From assembly GCF_009391885.1 (NCBI RefSeq), contig NZ_VZII01000052.1, positions 1 to 64,000 on the forward strand: a stretch of 64,000 bases of DNA. The letters are read 5' to 3'. A program made the translations under genes and the position numbers. This DNA is from Pseudomonas sp. MN1F (GTDB lineage Bacteria; Pseudomonadota; Gammaproteobacteria; Pseudomonadales; Pseudomonadaceae). The stretch's first letter is position 1. Each line of letters begins with the position of its first letter. Positions 1 to 7,764 of the stretch are shown here, piece after piece. Below the pieces are notes generated by a model. It made no database searches, had not been told where the DNA came from, and saw only the letters and a program-made list of their open reading frames with translations.

Positions 1-80
1 TGGCGGAATTGGTAGACGCGCTGGTTTCAGGTATCAGTGACCGCAAGGTCGTGGAAGTTCGAGTCTTCTCCTGGGCACCA
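1..80 (+). tRNA. tRNA-Leu(CAG), 5' end cut off
   Basis: The window opens inside a class II tRNA. The D-arm (GGTAGACGCG), an anticodon stem-loop with stem CTGGT/ATCAG and loop TTCAGGT at 21-37 (anticodon CAG at 28-30), a long variable arm, the T-arm (GTTCGAGTC) and the 3' acceptor strand CCTGGGCACCA ending at 80 are all visible. The first seven acceptor bases lie outside the window. The long variable arm and the anticodon both indicate leucine. Confidence 0.95.
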
Positions 81-83
81 TAC

Positions 84-115
84 AAAAAACCCACTAGCTT
101 GCTAGTGGGTTTTTT
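84..115 (+). terminator. Terminator of tRNA-Leu
   Basis: A perfect 15-bp inverted repeat (AAAAAACCCACTAGC / GCTAGTGGGTTTTTT) with only two bases between the arms and a six-T run, three bases after the tRNA CCA. It would form a classical intrinsic terminator for the tRNA transcript. Confidence 0.9.
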
Positions 116-268
116 CTTGCCTGCGATTTTTGCATCCCCCTCCCTCCTCCCTCCAAAGCCCGGCATTACACGTTAGTCTGCCGATGAATTTCTCGTCACC
201 CGGCCACTTGAGAAACGATTTCGTTTACCATTGTTCCGAATATGTAGCCGAAGCGAGGAAGTACCCGC

Positions 269-1282
269 ATGACGATCCGCCCGCAACCGCTGATGCGTAC
301 CCTGGCTGCCGCAGTTCTGAGCCTGGTGATCGGCGCTCCGGCCGCCCTGGCAGACGAACCGGTCACGCTGACCATGTACAACGGCCAGCACAAGGAAATC
401 GGCGAAGCCATCGCCAAGGCCTACGAGGCCAAGACCGGTATCCACATCAATATTCGCAAGGGCAGCAGCAACCAGCTGGCCAGCCAGATCATCGAGGAAG
501 GCAACCGCTCGCCGGCCGACATCATCTATACCGAAGAGTCGCCGCCACTGAACAACCTGGGCGAGCTGGGCCTGCTGGCCAAGATCGACGACGCCACGCT
601 GAACATGCTGCCCAAGGAATACGTGGGCGCCAACGGCACCTGGATGGGCGTTACTGCCCGTACCCGCGTGGTGGTGTACAACCCGAAGAAAATTGACCAG
701 AAAGACCTGCCGACCACCGTGATGGACTTCGCCGGCCCAGAGTGGGAAGGCCGCGTCGGCTACGTGCCCACCAGCGGCGCGTTCCAGGAACAGGCTGTGG
801 CCATCCTGAAGATGCACGGGCGTGAAGCCACCGAAGAATGGCTGACCGGCCTGAAAGCCTTCGGCAAGACCTACACCAACAACATGGTCGCCCTGAAGGC
901 CGTGGAAAAAGGCGAAGTCGCTGCGGTGCTGGTCAACAACTACTACTGGTACGCCCTGGAGCGCGAGCGCGGCAAGCTCGATTCCAAGCTCTACTACCTG
1001 GCCGACGGCGACGCCGGTAACCTGGTGACCATCTCCGGTGCTGCCGCGGTCAAGGCCAGCAAGCATCCGAAGGAAGCCCAGGCCCTGCTCAACTGGATGG
1101 CCAGCGAAGAAGGCCAGCGCGTGATCACCCAGACCACCGCCGAGTACCCGCTGCACAAAGGCATGGTCTCCGACCGTGGACTTAAACCATTCGAAGAGCT
1201 GCGCCCGCCGAAGATCTCACCAGCCGACCTGGGCAATGCCGAGGAAGCGATCGAGCTTGAACGCGAGGTCGGCCTGCTCTGA
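269..1282 (+). CDS. fbpA: Fe(3+) ABC transporter, periplasmic binding protein
   Basis: A 337-residue extracytoplasmic solute-binding protein of the FbpA/SfuA/HitA ferric-iron type. Residues 1 to about 28 form a signal peptide (hydrophobic AAAVLSLVIG core, cleavage after ALA). The mature part begins with the TLTMYNGQHKE strand typical of the family and contains the NNYYWYALERERG segment, whose tandem tyrosines correspond to the Fe(3+)-ligand tyrosines of this family. It would bind ferric iron in the periplasm and deliver it to the permease encoded next. The stop codon overlaps the permease start (TGATG), so the two are translationally coupled. No convincing Fur box was found upstream. Family assignment is firm; iron as the substrate is inferred from the family. 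Confidence 0.9.
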   Translation: MTIRPQPLMRTLAAAVLSLVIGAPAALADEPVTLTMYNGQHKEIGEAIAKAYEAKTGIHINIRKGSSNQLASQIIEEGNRSPADIIYTEESPPLNNLGELGLLAKIDDATLNMLPKEYVGANGTWMGVTARTRVVVYNPKKIDQKDLPTTVMDFAGPEWEGRVGYVPTSGAFQEQAVAILKMHGREATEEWLTGLKAFGKTYTNNMVALKAVEKGEVAAVLVNNYYWYALERERGKLDSKLYYLADGDAGNLVTISGAAAVKASKHPKEAQALLNWMASEEGQRVITQTTAEYPLHKGMVSDRGLKPFEELRPPKISPADLGNAEEAIELEREVGLL

Positions 1283-2847
1283 TGACTGCCGCCCTGTCCA
1301 CGCCTGCGCAGGTACGTTACGTGCCGCGCCGCAAGCGCCCCTCGATCTGGGTGCTGCTGCCTGTGCTGTTCCTGGTGGCGATGAGCTTGCTGCCGTTGCT
1401 GTACGTCGCCATGAAAGCCTGGGAAGCCGGCTGGCGCGAAGCCCTGCACCTGCTCTGGCGCCCGTTCGTCTGGGGCCTGATGCGCAATACCCTGATGCTG
1501 ATGGCCGGGGTGACGCTGGCGTGCATGGTGGTCGGCCTGGCCCTGGCCTGGCTGCTCGAGCGCAGCAACCTGCCTGGCCGCCGGCTGTGGGGCGTGGTGC
1601 TGTGCCTGCCGTTCGCCGTGCCGTCGTTTGTCAGCAGCTTCACGTGGGTATCGCTGAGCTCGGACTTCGAAGGTTTGGGCGGGGCGATCCTGGTCATGGC
1701 ACTGTCCAAGTACCCGCTGGTGTTCCTGCCGGTGGCGGCGACCCTGCGCAACCTCGACACTTCGCTTGAAGAGTCGGCGCGCACCTTGGGCTACAGCCGC
1801 TGGGGCGTATTCCGCAAGATCACCCTGCCGCTGCTCTGGCCGTCGATGCTGGGCGGTGCGTTGCTGATCGCCCTGCACATGCTGGTCGAGTTCGGCGCGC
1901 TGTCGATCCTCGGCCTGCAGACCTTCACTACGGCGATCTACCAGCAGTTCGAACTGGAATTCAGCAACGCCAACGCCGCCATGCTGTCGGCGGTACTGTT
2001 GGCGATGTGCCTGCTGATGCTGTGGCTGGAACTGCGCGTGCGCGGCAAGGCGCGCCACGTGCGCATCGGCCAGGGCGTGGCACGTCGCGGGCAGCCGGTA
2101 CGGCTGCGTGGCTGGATGCCGTTGGCGCAACTGTTCTGCCTGAGCCTGGCGATTCTCGGCAGCGGCATCCCGCTGGCCATGCTGGGTTACTGGCTGAGCG
2201 TGGGTTCGTCGGCCGCCTTCCCGGTGGCGGCGATCAGTAAAGCGCTGCTGACTTCGCTGTCGGTGTCGCTGGGTGGCGCAGGCTTCTGTGTACTGCTGGC
2301 GCTGCCGGTCAGCTTCCTGGTGGTGCGCTACAAAGGCCGCCTGGCAATCTGGGCCGAACGCCTGCCATACCTGCTGCACGCCCTGCCCGGCCTGGTGATT
2401 GCGCTGACCTTGGTGGTGTTCTCGCTGCACTACGTGCCGGCGCTGTACCAGACCACCGCGTTGCTGCTGCTGGCTTATGCGCTGCTGTTCCTGCCTCTGG
2501 CCCAGGCGCCGGTGCGCACCGCGCTGAACAAGGCTTCGCCGACACTCGAAGAAGCAGCCCGCACTTTGGGCGCCAGCAGCTTTGCAGCGTTTTGCCGGGT
2601 GACCTTGCCGATCATCTTCCCGGCGCTGGCGGCGGCGTTTGCGCTGGTGTTCCTTGATGCCATGAAGGAGCTTACCGCTACTCTGCTGCTCAGCCCGACT
2701 GGCATGACCACCCTGGCCACTGAGGTCTGGGCGCATACCGCCAACGTCGAGTTTGCGGCGGCGGCGCCTTATGCGGCGTTACTGATTGTGGTTTCGGGGT
2801 TGCCGGTGTATTTGCTGACTACCCGGATGTACTTGAACAAGGCTTGA
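1282..2847 (+). CDS. fbpB: Fe(3+) ABC transporter, fused two-domain permease
   Basis: A 521-residue inner-membrane permease made of two homologous binding-protein-dependent transport domains. Each half has about six hydrophobic segments and an EAA-type coupling loop (EESARTLGYSR near residue 162, EEAARTLGASS near 421), where the ATPase would dock. This fused layout is normal for FbpB/HitB. It starts at ATG 1282, inside the stop of the binding-protein gene. The matching ATPase (FbpC) is not encoded next to it: a terminator follows directly, so the ATPase must come from another locus. Confidence 0.9.
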   Translation: MTAALSTPAQVRYVPRRKRPSIWVLLPVLFLVAMSLLPLLYVAMKAWEAGWREALHLLWRPFVWGLMRNTLMLMAGVTLACMVVGLALAWLLERSNLPGRRLWGVVLCLPFAVPSFVSSFTWVSLSSDFEGLGGAILVMALSKYPLVFLPVAATLRNLDTSLEESARTLGYSRWGVFRKITLPLLWPSMLGGALLIALHMLVEFGALSILGLQTFTTAIYQQFELEFSNANAAMLSAVLLAMCLLMLWLELRVRGKARHVRIGQGVARRGQPVRLRGWMPLAQLFCLSLAILGSGIPLAMLGYWLSVGSSAAFPVAAISKALLTSLSVSLGGAGFCVLLALPVSFLVVRYKGRLAIWAERLPYLLHALPGLVIALTLVVFSLHYVPALYQTTALLLLAYALLFLPLAQAPVRTALNKASPTLEEAARTLGASSFAAFCRVTLPIIFPALAAAFALVFLDAMKELTATLLLSPTGMTTLATEVWAHTANVEFAAAAPYAALLIVVSGLPVYLLTTRMYLNKA

Positions 2848-2852
2848 GAACG

Positions 2853-2882
2853 AATCCAGGCTGGCAAGCAGCCTGGATTTTT
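2853..2882 (+). terminator. Terminator of the fbpAB transcript
   Basis: Ten-base-pair stem AATCCAGGCT / AGCCTGGATT with a seven-base loop, followed by T residues, six bases after the permease stop codon. It closes the iron transporter transcript just before the oppositely oriented accessory island. Confidence 0.85.
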
Positions 2883-2897
2883 GAACGACACACGAGC

Positions 2898-3272
2898 TTA
2901 CCTCCAGTACTCTATCCAAACAAAAAACAGCACAATCAGTGCAATCAGAAAAATTTGTACAGACCACAAGCGCACTAACAACTTCTGCAGGTCGGCGGGA
3001 GCCTTAGCAAGGTCATCGCCATCTAATAGACCCTTTCGAACGCTAAAATATTTCATAGATAGCATTGCAGAAATTGACCCTAGCCGCATGACTTTCCCGA
3101 GCAACCCGGCATGAGAATATATTTCTCTATTTACAGCCACCATTCGACTATTTGACAAGGCTGATTCGATACGATCCAGATATCGATGTGCAACGAATAT
3201 CCATACACCAAACATAAAATACGGCGAAATAATCGCGAATACCCCAAGCACTGCCAGGTGCAAGTTACTCAT
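2898..3272 (-). CDS. Putative immunity protein to the adjacent T6SS effector (two-helix membrane protein)
   Basis: A 124-residue protein that I do not recognise by sequence. Two hydrophobic segments (about 5-28 and 103-121) flank a polar, basic middle of about 75 residues. That is an inner-membrane hairpin with its middle on one side. Its start overlaps the stop of the upstream effector-like gene by four bases (ATGA), so the two are translationally coupled. Gene order hcp, effector, small gene is the normal arrangement of Hcp-delivered toxins with their immunity gene. A membrane-anchored immunity protein fits a toxin that inserts into the inner membrane. Base composition is AT-richer than the surrounding genes. 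The immunity role is inferred from position and topology only. Confidence 0.6.
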   Translation of the reverse strand: MSNLHLAVLGVFAIISPYFMFGVWIFVAHRYLDRIESALSNSRMVAVNREIYSHAGLLGKVMRLGSISAMLSMKYFSVRKGLLDGDDLAKAPADLQKLLVRLWSVQIFLIALIVLFFVWIEYWR

Positions 3273-4240
3273 CGCACTGCCTCGTACAAAATCTCCCCTA
3301 CTCTTTCTCCCAACATCTCGCCAAACTCACCCCCAGCAATACCTCCAGCCGCTCCCCCCAGTACCGCGCATGCGAAAGTTGCCGTTCCACCGGTGGGAAC
3401 GCCTAAGGCAACACAAGCTATTGGCCCCAATACGCCCCCGACTTTCCCACCAATTCCTCCTAGCCCCAAACCCGCGACTAGCGAACTCCTCTCGACATAC
3501 TTAGCCTTTTTACACTCATCCTCCCGCCCAAGCACGCAAGCGTTACGAATTGACAGCTCGGTTGACGCCACTTCAAGCGCCATCCCCAAATACGCACCTT
3601 TTTTTACCCAATTAGCCGCCTTAGCCACGCCAGATATTTTTTCTGCGTACCCTTTAATCTCACCACCGTGAAGAAATCTTTTGGTGGATATATCCAGTGC
3701 ATGCTTGATTTTACCCCGATTGCGCAATCCGGCCCCATACGCAGCCATACTGTCTAGCTGCGCCTCCAACGTCAGAAATAACGCTGTACGTTTCGAGTAG
3801 AATACATCACGAGCTTTCAACGTACCCTGATGCAAATAATTTCGGTGGAGCCGTTCTATCTCCTCTAACGTTTTCTTGATCGCTTCAAGATGCTTACTCC
3901 AAGCGTCACTAGCGGTACCAGCGCCGATGGACCCACGAGCCAGCAAGCTCTGCAGCAGCTCAAAATTCTCCAGAAGGAACCCGTCAAGCCCACCGCCGTT
4001 CAATTCGATATCAAGGTGTATACCCAACGCCTTACCCATGAGAAATGCCTCATGAGCAGTACAGGACGGTGTGCTTGGGTCACCCACGATTATCAGTTCG
4101 CCAGGGAAAACAACAGTGTTGACGATATGCGCATTCAAAACATCAAACTTGGCCCGCTGGTTCCCGTTCATGGGTGTATCGGCCCTCAGCGACTCATAGG
4201 ACTGCGCTTTGGGATTAATGTAGCTACGAGCCTCGGACAT
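3269..4240 (-). CDS. Putative Hcp-dependent T6SS effector with glycine-zipper, pore-forming-like C-terminus
   Basis: A 323-residue protein with no signal peptide, starting nine bases after hcp with a GAGGTG Shine-Dalgarno. Residues 1 to about 160 look like a soluble delivery part, including a VFPGELIIVGDPSTPSC stretch (residues 44-60). The tail carries a glycine-rich hydrophobic hairpin: about 253-282, with GxxxG steps at G257-G261-G265-G269, and about 287-304, with G295-G299-G303. Cysteines at 235, 243, 276 and 291 could form disulfides in the periplasm. Glycine zippers and paired hydrophobic helices are typical of membrane-inserting toxins, for example the Tse4 type. The membrane-protein immunity candidate downstream agrees. 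Codon use and lower GC suggest acquisition. The toxin function is inferred, not demonstrated. Confidence 0.6.
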   Translation of the reverse strand: MSEARSYINPKAQSYESLRADTPMNGNQRAKFDVLNAHIVNTVVFPGELIIVGDPSTPSCTAHEAFLMGKALGIHLDIELNGGGLDGFLLENFELLQSLLARGSIGAGTASDAWSKHLEAIKKTLEEIERLHRNYLHQGTLKARDVFYSKRTALFLTLEAQLDSMAAYGAGLRNRGKIKHALDISTKRFLHGGEIKGYAEKISGVAKAANWVKKGAYLGMALEVASTELSIRNACVLGREDECKKAKYVERSSLVAGLGLGGIGGKVGGVLGPIACVALGVPTGGTATFACAVLGGAAGGIAGGEFGEMLGERVGEILYEAVR

Positions 4241-4249
4241 GGTCGCACC

Positions 4250-4738
4250 TCACGCATACTTCTTGTTACTGATGCGATCCCAGCCACCGGTTACATTGCC
4301 ACCGGCGCTGCCATCGAGACGTTTCTGCCGCGTGTAGGTGGTCTTGATGCGGCCATAGTTCAGTTGCACCACCTCCATGGGCACCCCGGTGCTGGCGCTC
4401 TGGGCGTAGTCGGCGATGATCACTTCTTCGAGGACCACTTCGAAGTACTTGAGCTTGTCGCCACCCGCACGACACAGCACCAACTTCACTTCCTTCAGGT
4501 GCTGACCGGCACAGCTGGCCTCCAGCAGCTTGCAGCTGGCGCTGTCCAGGTACTTGGTGAAGGAGAAGTTGGTGAGTGTGGTACGGCCTGATGATGCGCC
4601 GCCAGCAGAGCTTGCGGTGGCAGAGGTGCTCTGGTTGGCGCCGAACTTGTAGCCCGCAATCTCGATCCAGTTGGTGAACTGCTCGTCCAGTGCTTCGCCA
4701 GCAATTTCGGTGATTTGAATATAAGCATCGAAAGCCAT
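4250..4738 (-). CDS. hcp: Hcp family type VI secretion tube protein
   Basis: A 162-residue Hcp-family protein. It opens with the usual DAYIQITEIAGEALDEQF strand, and it ends in VVQLNYGRIKTTYTRQK, the conserved beta region where family members commonly show a Y-x-x-I motif. Hcp hexamers stack to form the inner tube of the T6SS and can carry small effectors in their lumen. A Ser/Ala/Gly-rich insertion (about residues 36-52) lies in a surface loop. The start at ATG 4738 has a strong AAGGAG ribosome site seven to eight bases upstream. No tss structural genes are in the window, so this is an orphan hcp linked to the two genes behind it, presumably their carrier. Confidence 0.93.
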   Translation of the reverse strand: MAFDAYIQITEIAGEALDEQFTNWIEIAGYKFGANQSTSATASSAGGASSGRTTLTNFSFTKYLDSASCKLLEASCAGQHLKEVKLVLCRAGGDKLKYFEVVLEEVIIADYAQSASTGVPMEVVQLNYGRIKTTYTRQKRLDGSAGGNVTGGWDRISNKKYA

Positions 4739-4773
4739 GCTTACCTCTCCTTGGCAATATTTGGGCTGAATAA

Positions 4774-4841
4774 CGACAGCGCTCTCGCATTGTCGTCTTG
4801 CGGTTGTGCCTGAAAAGCAAGACGGCGGATTAGCGCTGTCG
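4774..4841 (-). promoter_or_regulatory. Stem-loop in the hcp leader
   Basis: Two nested inverted repeats upstream of hcp: CGACAGCGCT (4774-4783) with AGCGCTGTCG (4832-4841), and inside it GTCTTGC (4795-4801) with GCAAGAC (4817-4823). If transcribed they would fold into a long, interrupted hairpin ending about 35 bases before the hcp start. It could be an operator, an attenuator or an RNA-protein site. No function can be assigned from sequence. Confidence 0.45.
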
Positions 4842-4971
4842 CCTCGGGGCCCGATTGACACTAGTTCCCTGCGCCGAGCCACGCAATAGCACGCACGCTC
4901 CCAAGCAAACTTTGGGAAATTGCCTACAAGATCGGATAAAAATTCTGATTTATTAGGTAAGAATATATTGC

Positions 4972-5463
4972 TTACCGACGCTTGAAACGGTGGCCCTGCA
5001 GGTTGCCCAGCATCCGCCGCACGATCACACCATGAACCCTTCCGACCGGCACCATGTACAAACGGCCGAAGGTGTTGAAACACTTTACCGATGTGGTCAC
5101 GTTCAACTTCGCGAGGCTGCACTCCCCTGTCGACACATCCATGCAGACCATGACGGCCAGGTGCGTATCACGAGAAGCCAGAACCAGTTGCTGGTCGCTG
5201 ATGGCCTCGACGGTGAAGAAGTCCAGGCGCTCACCGACGACGGGCACATGCCCTGGATCGCGGGGAGTGAAGCCGTGGATATCGGCGACATTGAAACGAC
5301 GTGAGATGAAGTCGCGGATGCGGAAGGCCTTGGCCAACCAGCCGGGGACGTCCGAGGTCATGGCGCAGTAGGCTTGCAGGGCGGTCATCGGGGCAGTGAG
5401 CTGTACGCTGTCACTGTGCAGGAAATTCAGTTCGGCCTGGGCGGCGACCAGTTGGGCGGACAT
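4972..5463 (-). CDS. DUF2867 family protein
   Basis: A 163-residue soluble protein resembling the DUF2867 family, whose function is unknown. It has no signal peptide or membrane segment and is rich in beta-type alternation, with a conserved-looking core including RDPGHVPVVGERLDFFTV and a basic C-terminus. Start is taken at ATG 5463 (MSAQL), six bases after a GGGAG ribosome site, rather than the TTG two codons earlier. It is on the same strand as hcp, but 233 bases of non-coding DNA with the hcp leader separate the two, so a shared transcript is not obvious. Its base composition is closer to that of the core genome than that of the effector is. Confidence 0.75.
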   Translation of the reverse strand: MSAQLVAAQAELNFLHSDSVQLTAPMTALQAYCAMTSDVPGWLAKAFRIRDFISRRFNVADIHGFTPRDPGHVPVVGERLDFFTVEAISDQQLVLASRDTHLAVMVCMDVSTGECSLAKLNVTTSVKCFNTFGRLYMVPVGRVHGVIVRRMLGNLQGHRFKRR

Positions 5464-5516
5464 GAGCAACTCCCTTTGTCATGTGTCGCCGACAGCATAG
5501 CAACATGACTCGCTGC

Positions 5517-5626
5517 AGGAGCGCCTTGTGTCGCGAAAGGGCTGCGCAGCAGCCCTGGGATTTCTGCTTCAACGCTGAAATTGCCGGGGCCGCTTTGCGG
5601 CCCTTTCGCGGCACAAGGCCGCTCCT
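5517..5626. repeat. REP/BIME-type palindromic element
   Basis: A large imperfect palindrome. AGGAGCGCCTTGTGTCGCGA... (from 5517 to 5542) pairs with its near reverse complement at 5600-5626. Between them sit a compact hairpin GGGCTGC/GCAGCCC (5539-5555) and GGCCGC/GCGGCC (5588-5602). This is the putida-group intergenic repeat style. It fills the gap between the chemoreceptor 3' end and the DUF2867 gene and could end the chemoreceptor-distal transcript or bind gyrase or IHF, as REPs do in other bacteria. Confidence 0.8.
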
Positions 5627-5646
5627 ACTAATGGACCGCGCAAGCT

Positions 5647-7581
5647 TCAAGCCCGGAACTGACCGAGACTGGCACGTAACTGGGCCGCCAGACCATCCAG
5701 TACCTTGCTGCTGGCCGTGGTCTGCATCACCACCTCGGCCGAACGCTCGGCCTGGGCATGGATGTTCTCCACCCGTCCCCGTACCGCCTGCGCGCCGTGT
5801 GCTTGCTGCTCGGCAGCGCGAGTAGCCAGGCCGATAGCCGCGTGCACCTGCTCCACCGCAGCCTGCACCGATTGCTGGCGACGCTCATTGTCCCGCAACA
5901 CCAACAACCCTTCGCTGGCCTTGAGCCCAGCTTGACCGATGGTCGCCACCGCTTCCTTGGCACCTTTCTGCAGCGCGGCAATGTGCGCCTGAATGTCGCC
6001 GGTAGAGCTCTGGGTCTTGCTCGCCAGCGCCCGTACCTCATCGGCCACTACGGCAAACCCACGGCCAGTCTCGCCAGCGCGTGCGGCTTCGATTGCGGCG
6101 TTGAGCGCCAGCAGGTTGGTCTGTTCGGCAATGCCATGGATGACGGTCAGCACCACTTCGATCTGTTCGCTCTGCTTGGCCAGGCGCTCGATCACCTGCG
6201 AGCCGGTCTCCACCTGCCCGGCCAGGTTCTCGATCAGGCTCGCCAGTTGCGTCGAGGAACGGCTGTTCTCATCGGTCGCCTGGCGAATGTCCACTACCTG
6301 CTGCAACGCTGCCTGCATGGCATGGCTTTCAGCCTGGGCCTCATCAGCCATGCTCGACAGGTCGCGCAGGCTGGCGGCCACTTCATCACGCTGCAACGCC
6401 GCTGCGGCATCGGCACCGGCGTTACGCTGGGCCATGGCACCGATCTCGACCCCGGTACGCTGGGCCACTTCGCCAGCCTCACGCACGATGGGCTGCAACT
6501 TGTCGACGAAGCGGTTGACCGCCGAAGCCATATCGCCGATCTCGTCGCGGCTGTCGAGGGTCACGCGCTTGGTCAGGTCGCCTTCGCCAGCGGCAAGGTC
6601 GTTGAGCGCGGCGATCAGCAGGCGCAGCTTGCTGAGCACGCGGCGGCCTAGTACTACGGCGACCACCAGAAGAACACCCAGGCCAACCACCACCAGGCCC
6701 AGGCCAATCCGCCAGCGCAGCTCGGCAGCCGCATCGCGCACGGTCTGTGCCGTGTTGGCCTGCATAGCGGTGGCGCTGGCCTGTGCGGTCTCCAGGCGCT
6801 CGCGCAGGGCCTTGCCACTGTCGGCGGCCGCCGCGCCCAGGCTATCGCCAACCAGCTGCTCACCGCTGGCGATCAGGGCGCTGAAGCGCTGGTCGAGGGC
6901 CTTGAGCGCCTGGTCAACGCCGGCCGTGGAAACCCCCATCAGGACTTTGCCGATCTCGGCACCATTGGGGTTGATCGACGCTTCGACGAAGTACACCGAC
7001 GGGTCGCGACGCGCGGCGTCGAGCACCTTGTCCAGCGCCCGCTCGCCCTGCCCCTTCTCGATCAGCGCCTGGTTGATCGGGTTCTGCCGGTTCAAGTAGC
7101 GGGTCAGGTGCTGGCCCTGGGCATCGTCATAGATCACGAACAGCACGTTGGGGTTGCGCTGGGCCCGACGGGCGAAGTCGGAGAGCATCGGCACATCGTT
7201 GTCCCAGATCGCCCGCGGGGCGACCGAGGCCAGCAGCTCGGCCATGTCGTTGGCCGAGTCCTTGAGATTTTTCTCCAGGGTGGCGCGCAACTGCTGCTGT
7301 TCATCCTGCAGCCGGGTGGACAGGCCCGCACTCAGACGCTGGCGGGTGCTGCTGGAAAGACTATCAAGGCCCCCGCGCACGTCCTGCCCGGCCTGCTCCA
7401 GCTCACCAGCGAGCTGGCGGCTGTCTTTGCCCAGGCGCTCACCCAGGTCAGCCTCCAAGGCCGTCACGGTGCTACGGGTCAGCGCAACAGCAACCAGCAC
7501 CTGCACCAAAAGGGCGATACCAAGGGCAACAAACACAGGCCGCAATAGGCGGCTTCGTAACAGTGAAAGGATGGCAGACAC
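5647..7581 (-). CDS. Methyl-accepting chemotaxis protein
   Basis: A 644-residue chemoreceptor. A first membrane helix (about residues 12-34) is followed by a large periplasmic helical sensor region, a second membrane helix around 295-320 (GLGLVVVGLGVLLVVAVVL), a HAMP linker with DEIGDM, and a cytoplasmic signalling domain carrying the hairpin tip EQTNLLALNAAIEAARAGE. It would sense a periplasmic ligand and control CheA through CheW. There is no C-terminal CheR-docking pentapeptide. The start chosen is GTG 7581 behind GAGGG; upstream extension codons look non-coding. The ligand cannot be told from sequence. Confidence 0.92.
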   Translation of the reverse strand: MSAILSLLRSRLLRPVFVALGIALLVQVLVAVALTRSTVTALEADLGERLGKDSRQLAGELEQAGQDVRGGLDSLSSSTRQRLSAGLSTRLQDEQQQLRATLEKNLKDSANDMAELLASVAPRAIWDNDVPMLSDFARRAQRNPNVLFVIYDDAQGQHLTRYLNRQNPINQALIEKGQGERALDKVLDAARRDPSVYFVEASINPNGAEIGKVLMGVSTAGVDQALKALDQRFSALIASGEQLVGDSLGAAAADSGKALRERLETAQASATAMQANTAQTVRDAAAELRWRIGLGLVVVGLGVLLVVAVVLGRRVLSKLRLLIAALNDLAAGEGDLTKRVTLDSRDEIGDMASAVNRFVDKLQPIVREAGEVAQRTGVEIGAMAQRNAGADAAAALQRDEVAASLRDLSSMADEAQAESHAMQAALQQVVDIRQATDENSRSSTQLASLIENLAGQVETGSQVIERLAKQSEQIEVVLTVIHGIAEQTNLLALNAAIEAARAGETGRGFAVVADEVRALASKTQSSTGDIQAHIAALQKGAKEAVATIGQAGLKASEGLLVLRDNERRQQSVQAAVEQVHAAIGLATRAAEQQAHGAQAVRGRVENIHAQAERSAEVVMQTTASSKVLDGLAAQLRASLGQFRA

Positions 7582-7710
7582 GGTGTAACCCTCGTGTTTT
7601 CTGGCGCCACTATTTTGATGGCATCTACAGAAACTTCTTACAGCAAGGGTTGTGCCGTACACAGCAGGGATAAGCGCCAAGGTCTAGCAACCAAGCCTGC
7701 GCCACAAATG

Positions 7711-7743
7711 AAAACGCCGCGATCCTTTTCAGGACCGCGGCGT
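7711..7743 (-). terminator. Terminator of purA
   Basis: On the minus strand, just after the purA stop, ACGCCGCGGTCC pairs with GGATCGCGGCGT around a six-base loop and is followed by TTTTC. Strong intrinsic terminator for the hisZ-purA end of the long minus-strand cluster. Confidence 0.85.
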
Positions 7744-7764
7744 CAGATCAGCCTGGAGGGCAGA

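Noticed and set aside
205..232. Inverted repeat AAACGA-TT-TCGTTT upstream of fbpA as a Fur box
   Set aside because: It does not match the Fur consensus (GATAATGATAATCATTATC); could be another operator but no evidence.
7582..7680. Extended N-terminus of the chemoreceptor and a sigma-28 site upstream
   Set aside because: The extra 33 residues are Cys/His/Gly-rich and precede a clear GTG with ribosome site; the candidate -10 (GCCATCAA) matches only five of eight sigma-28 bases.
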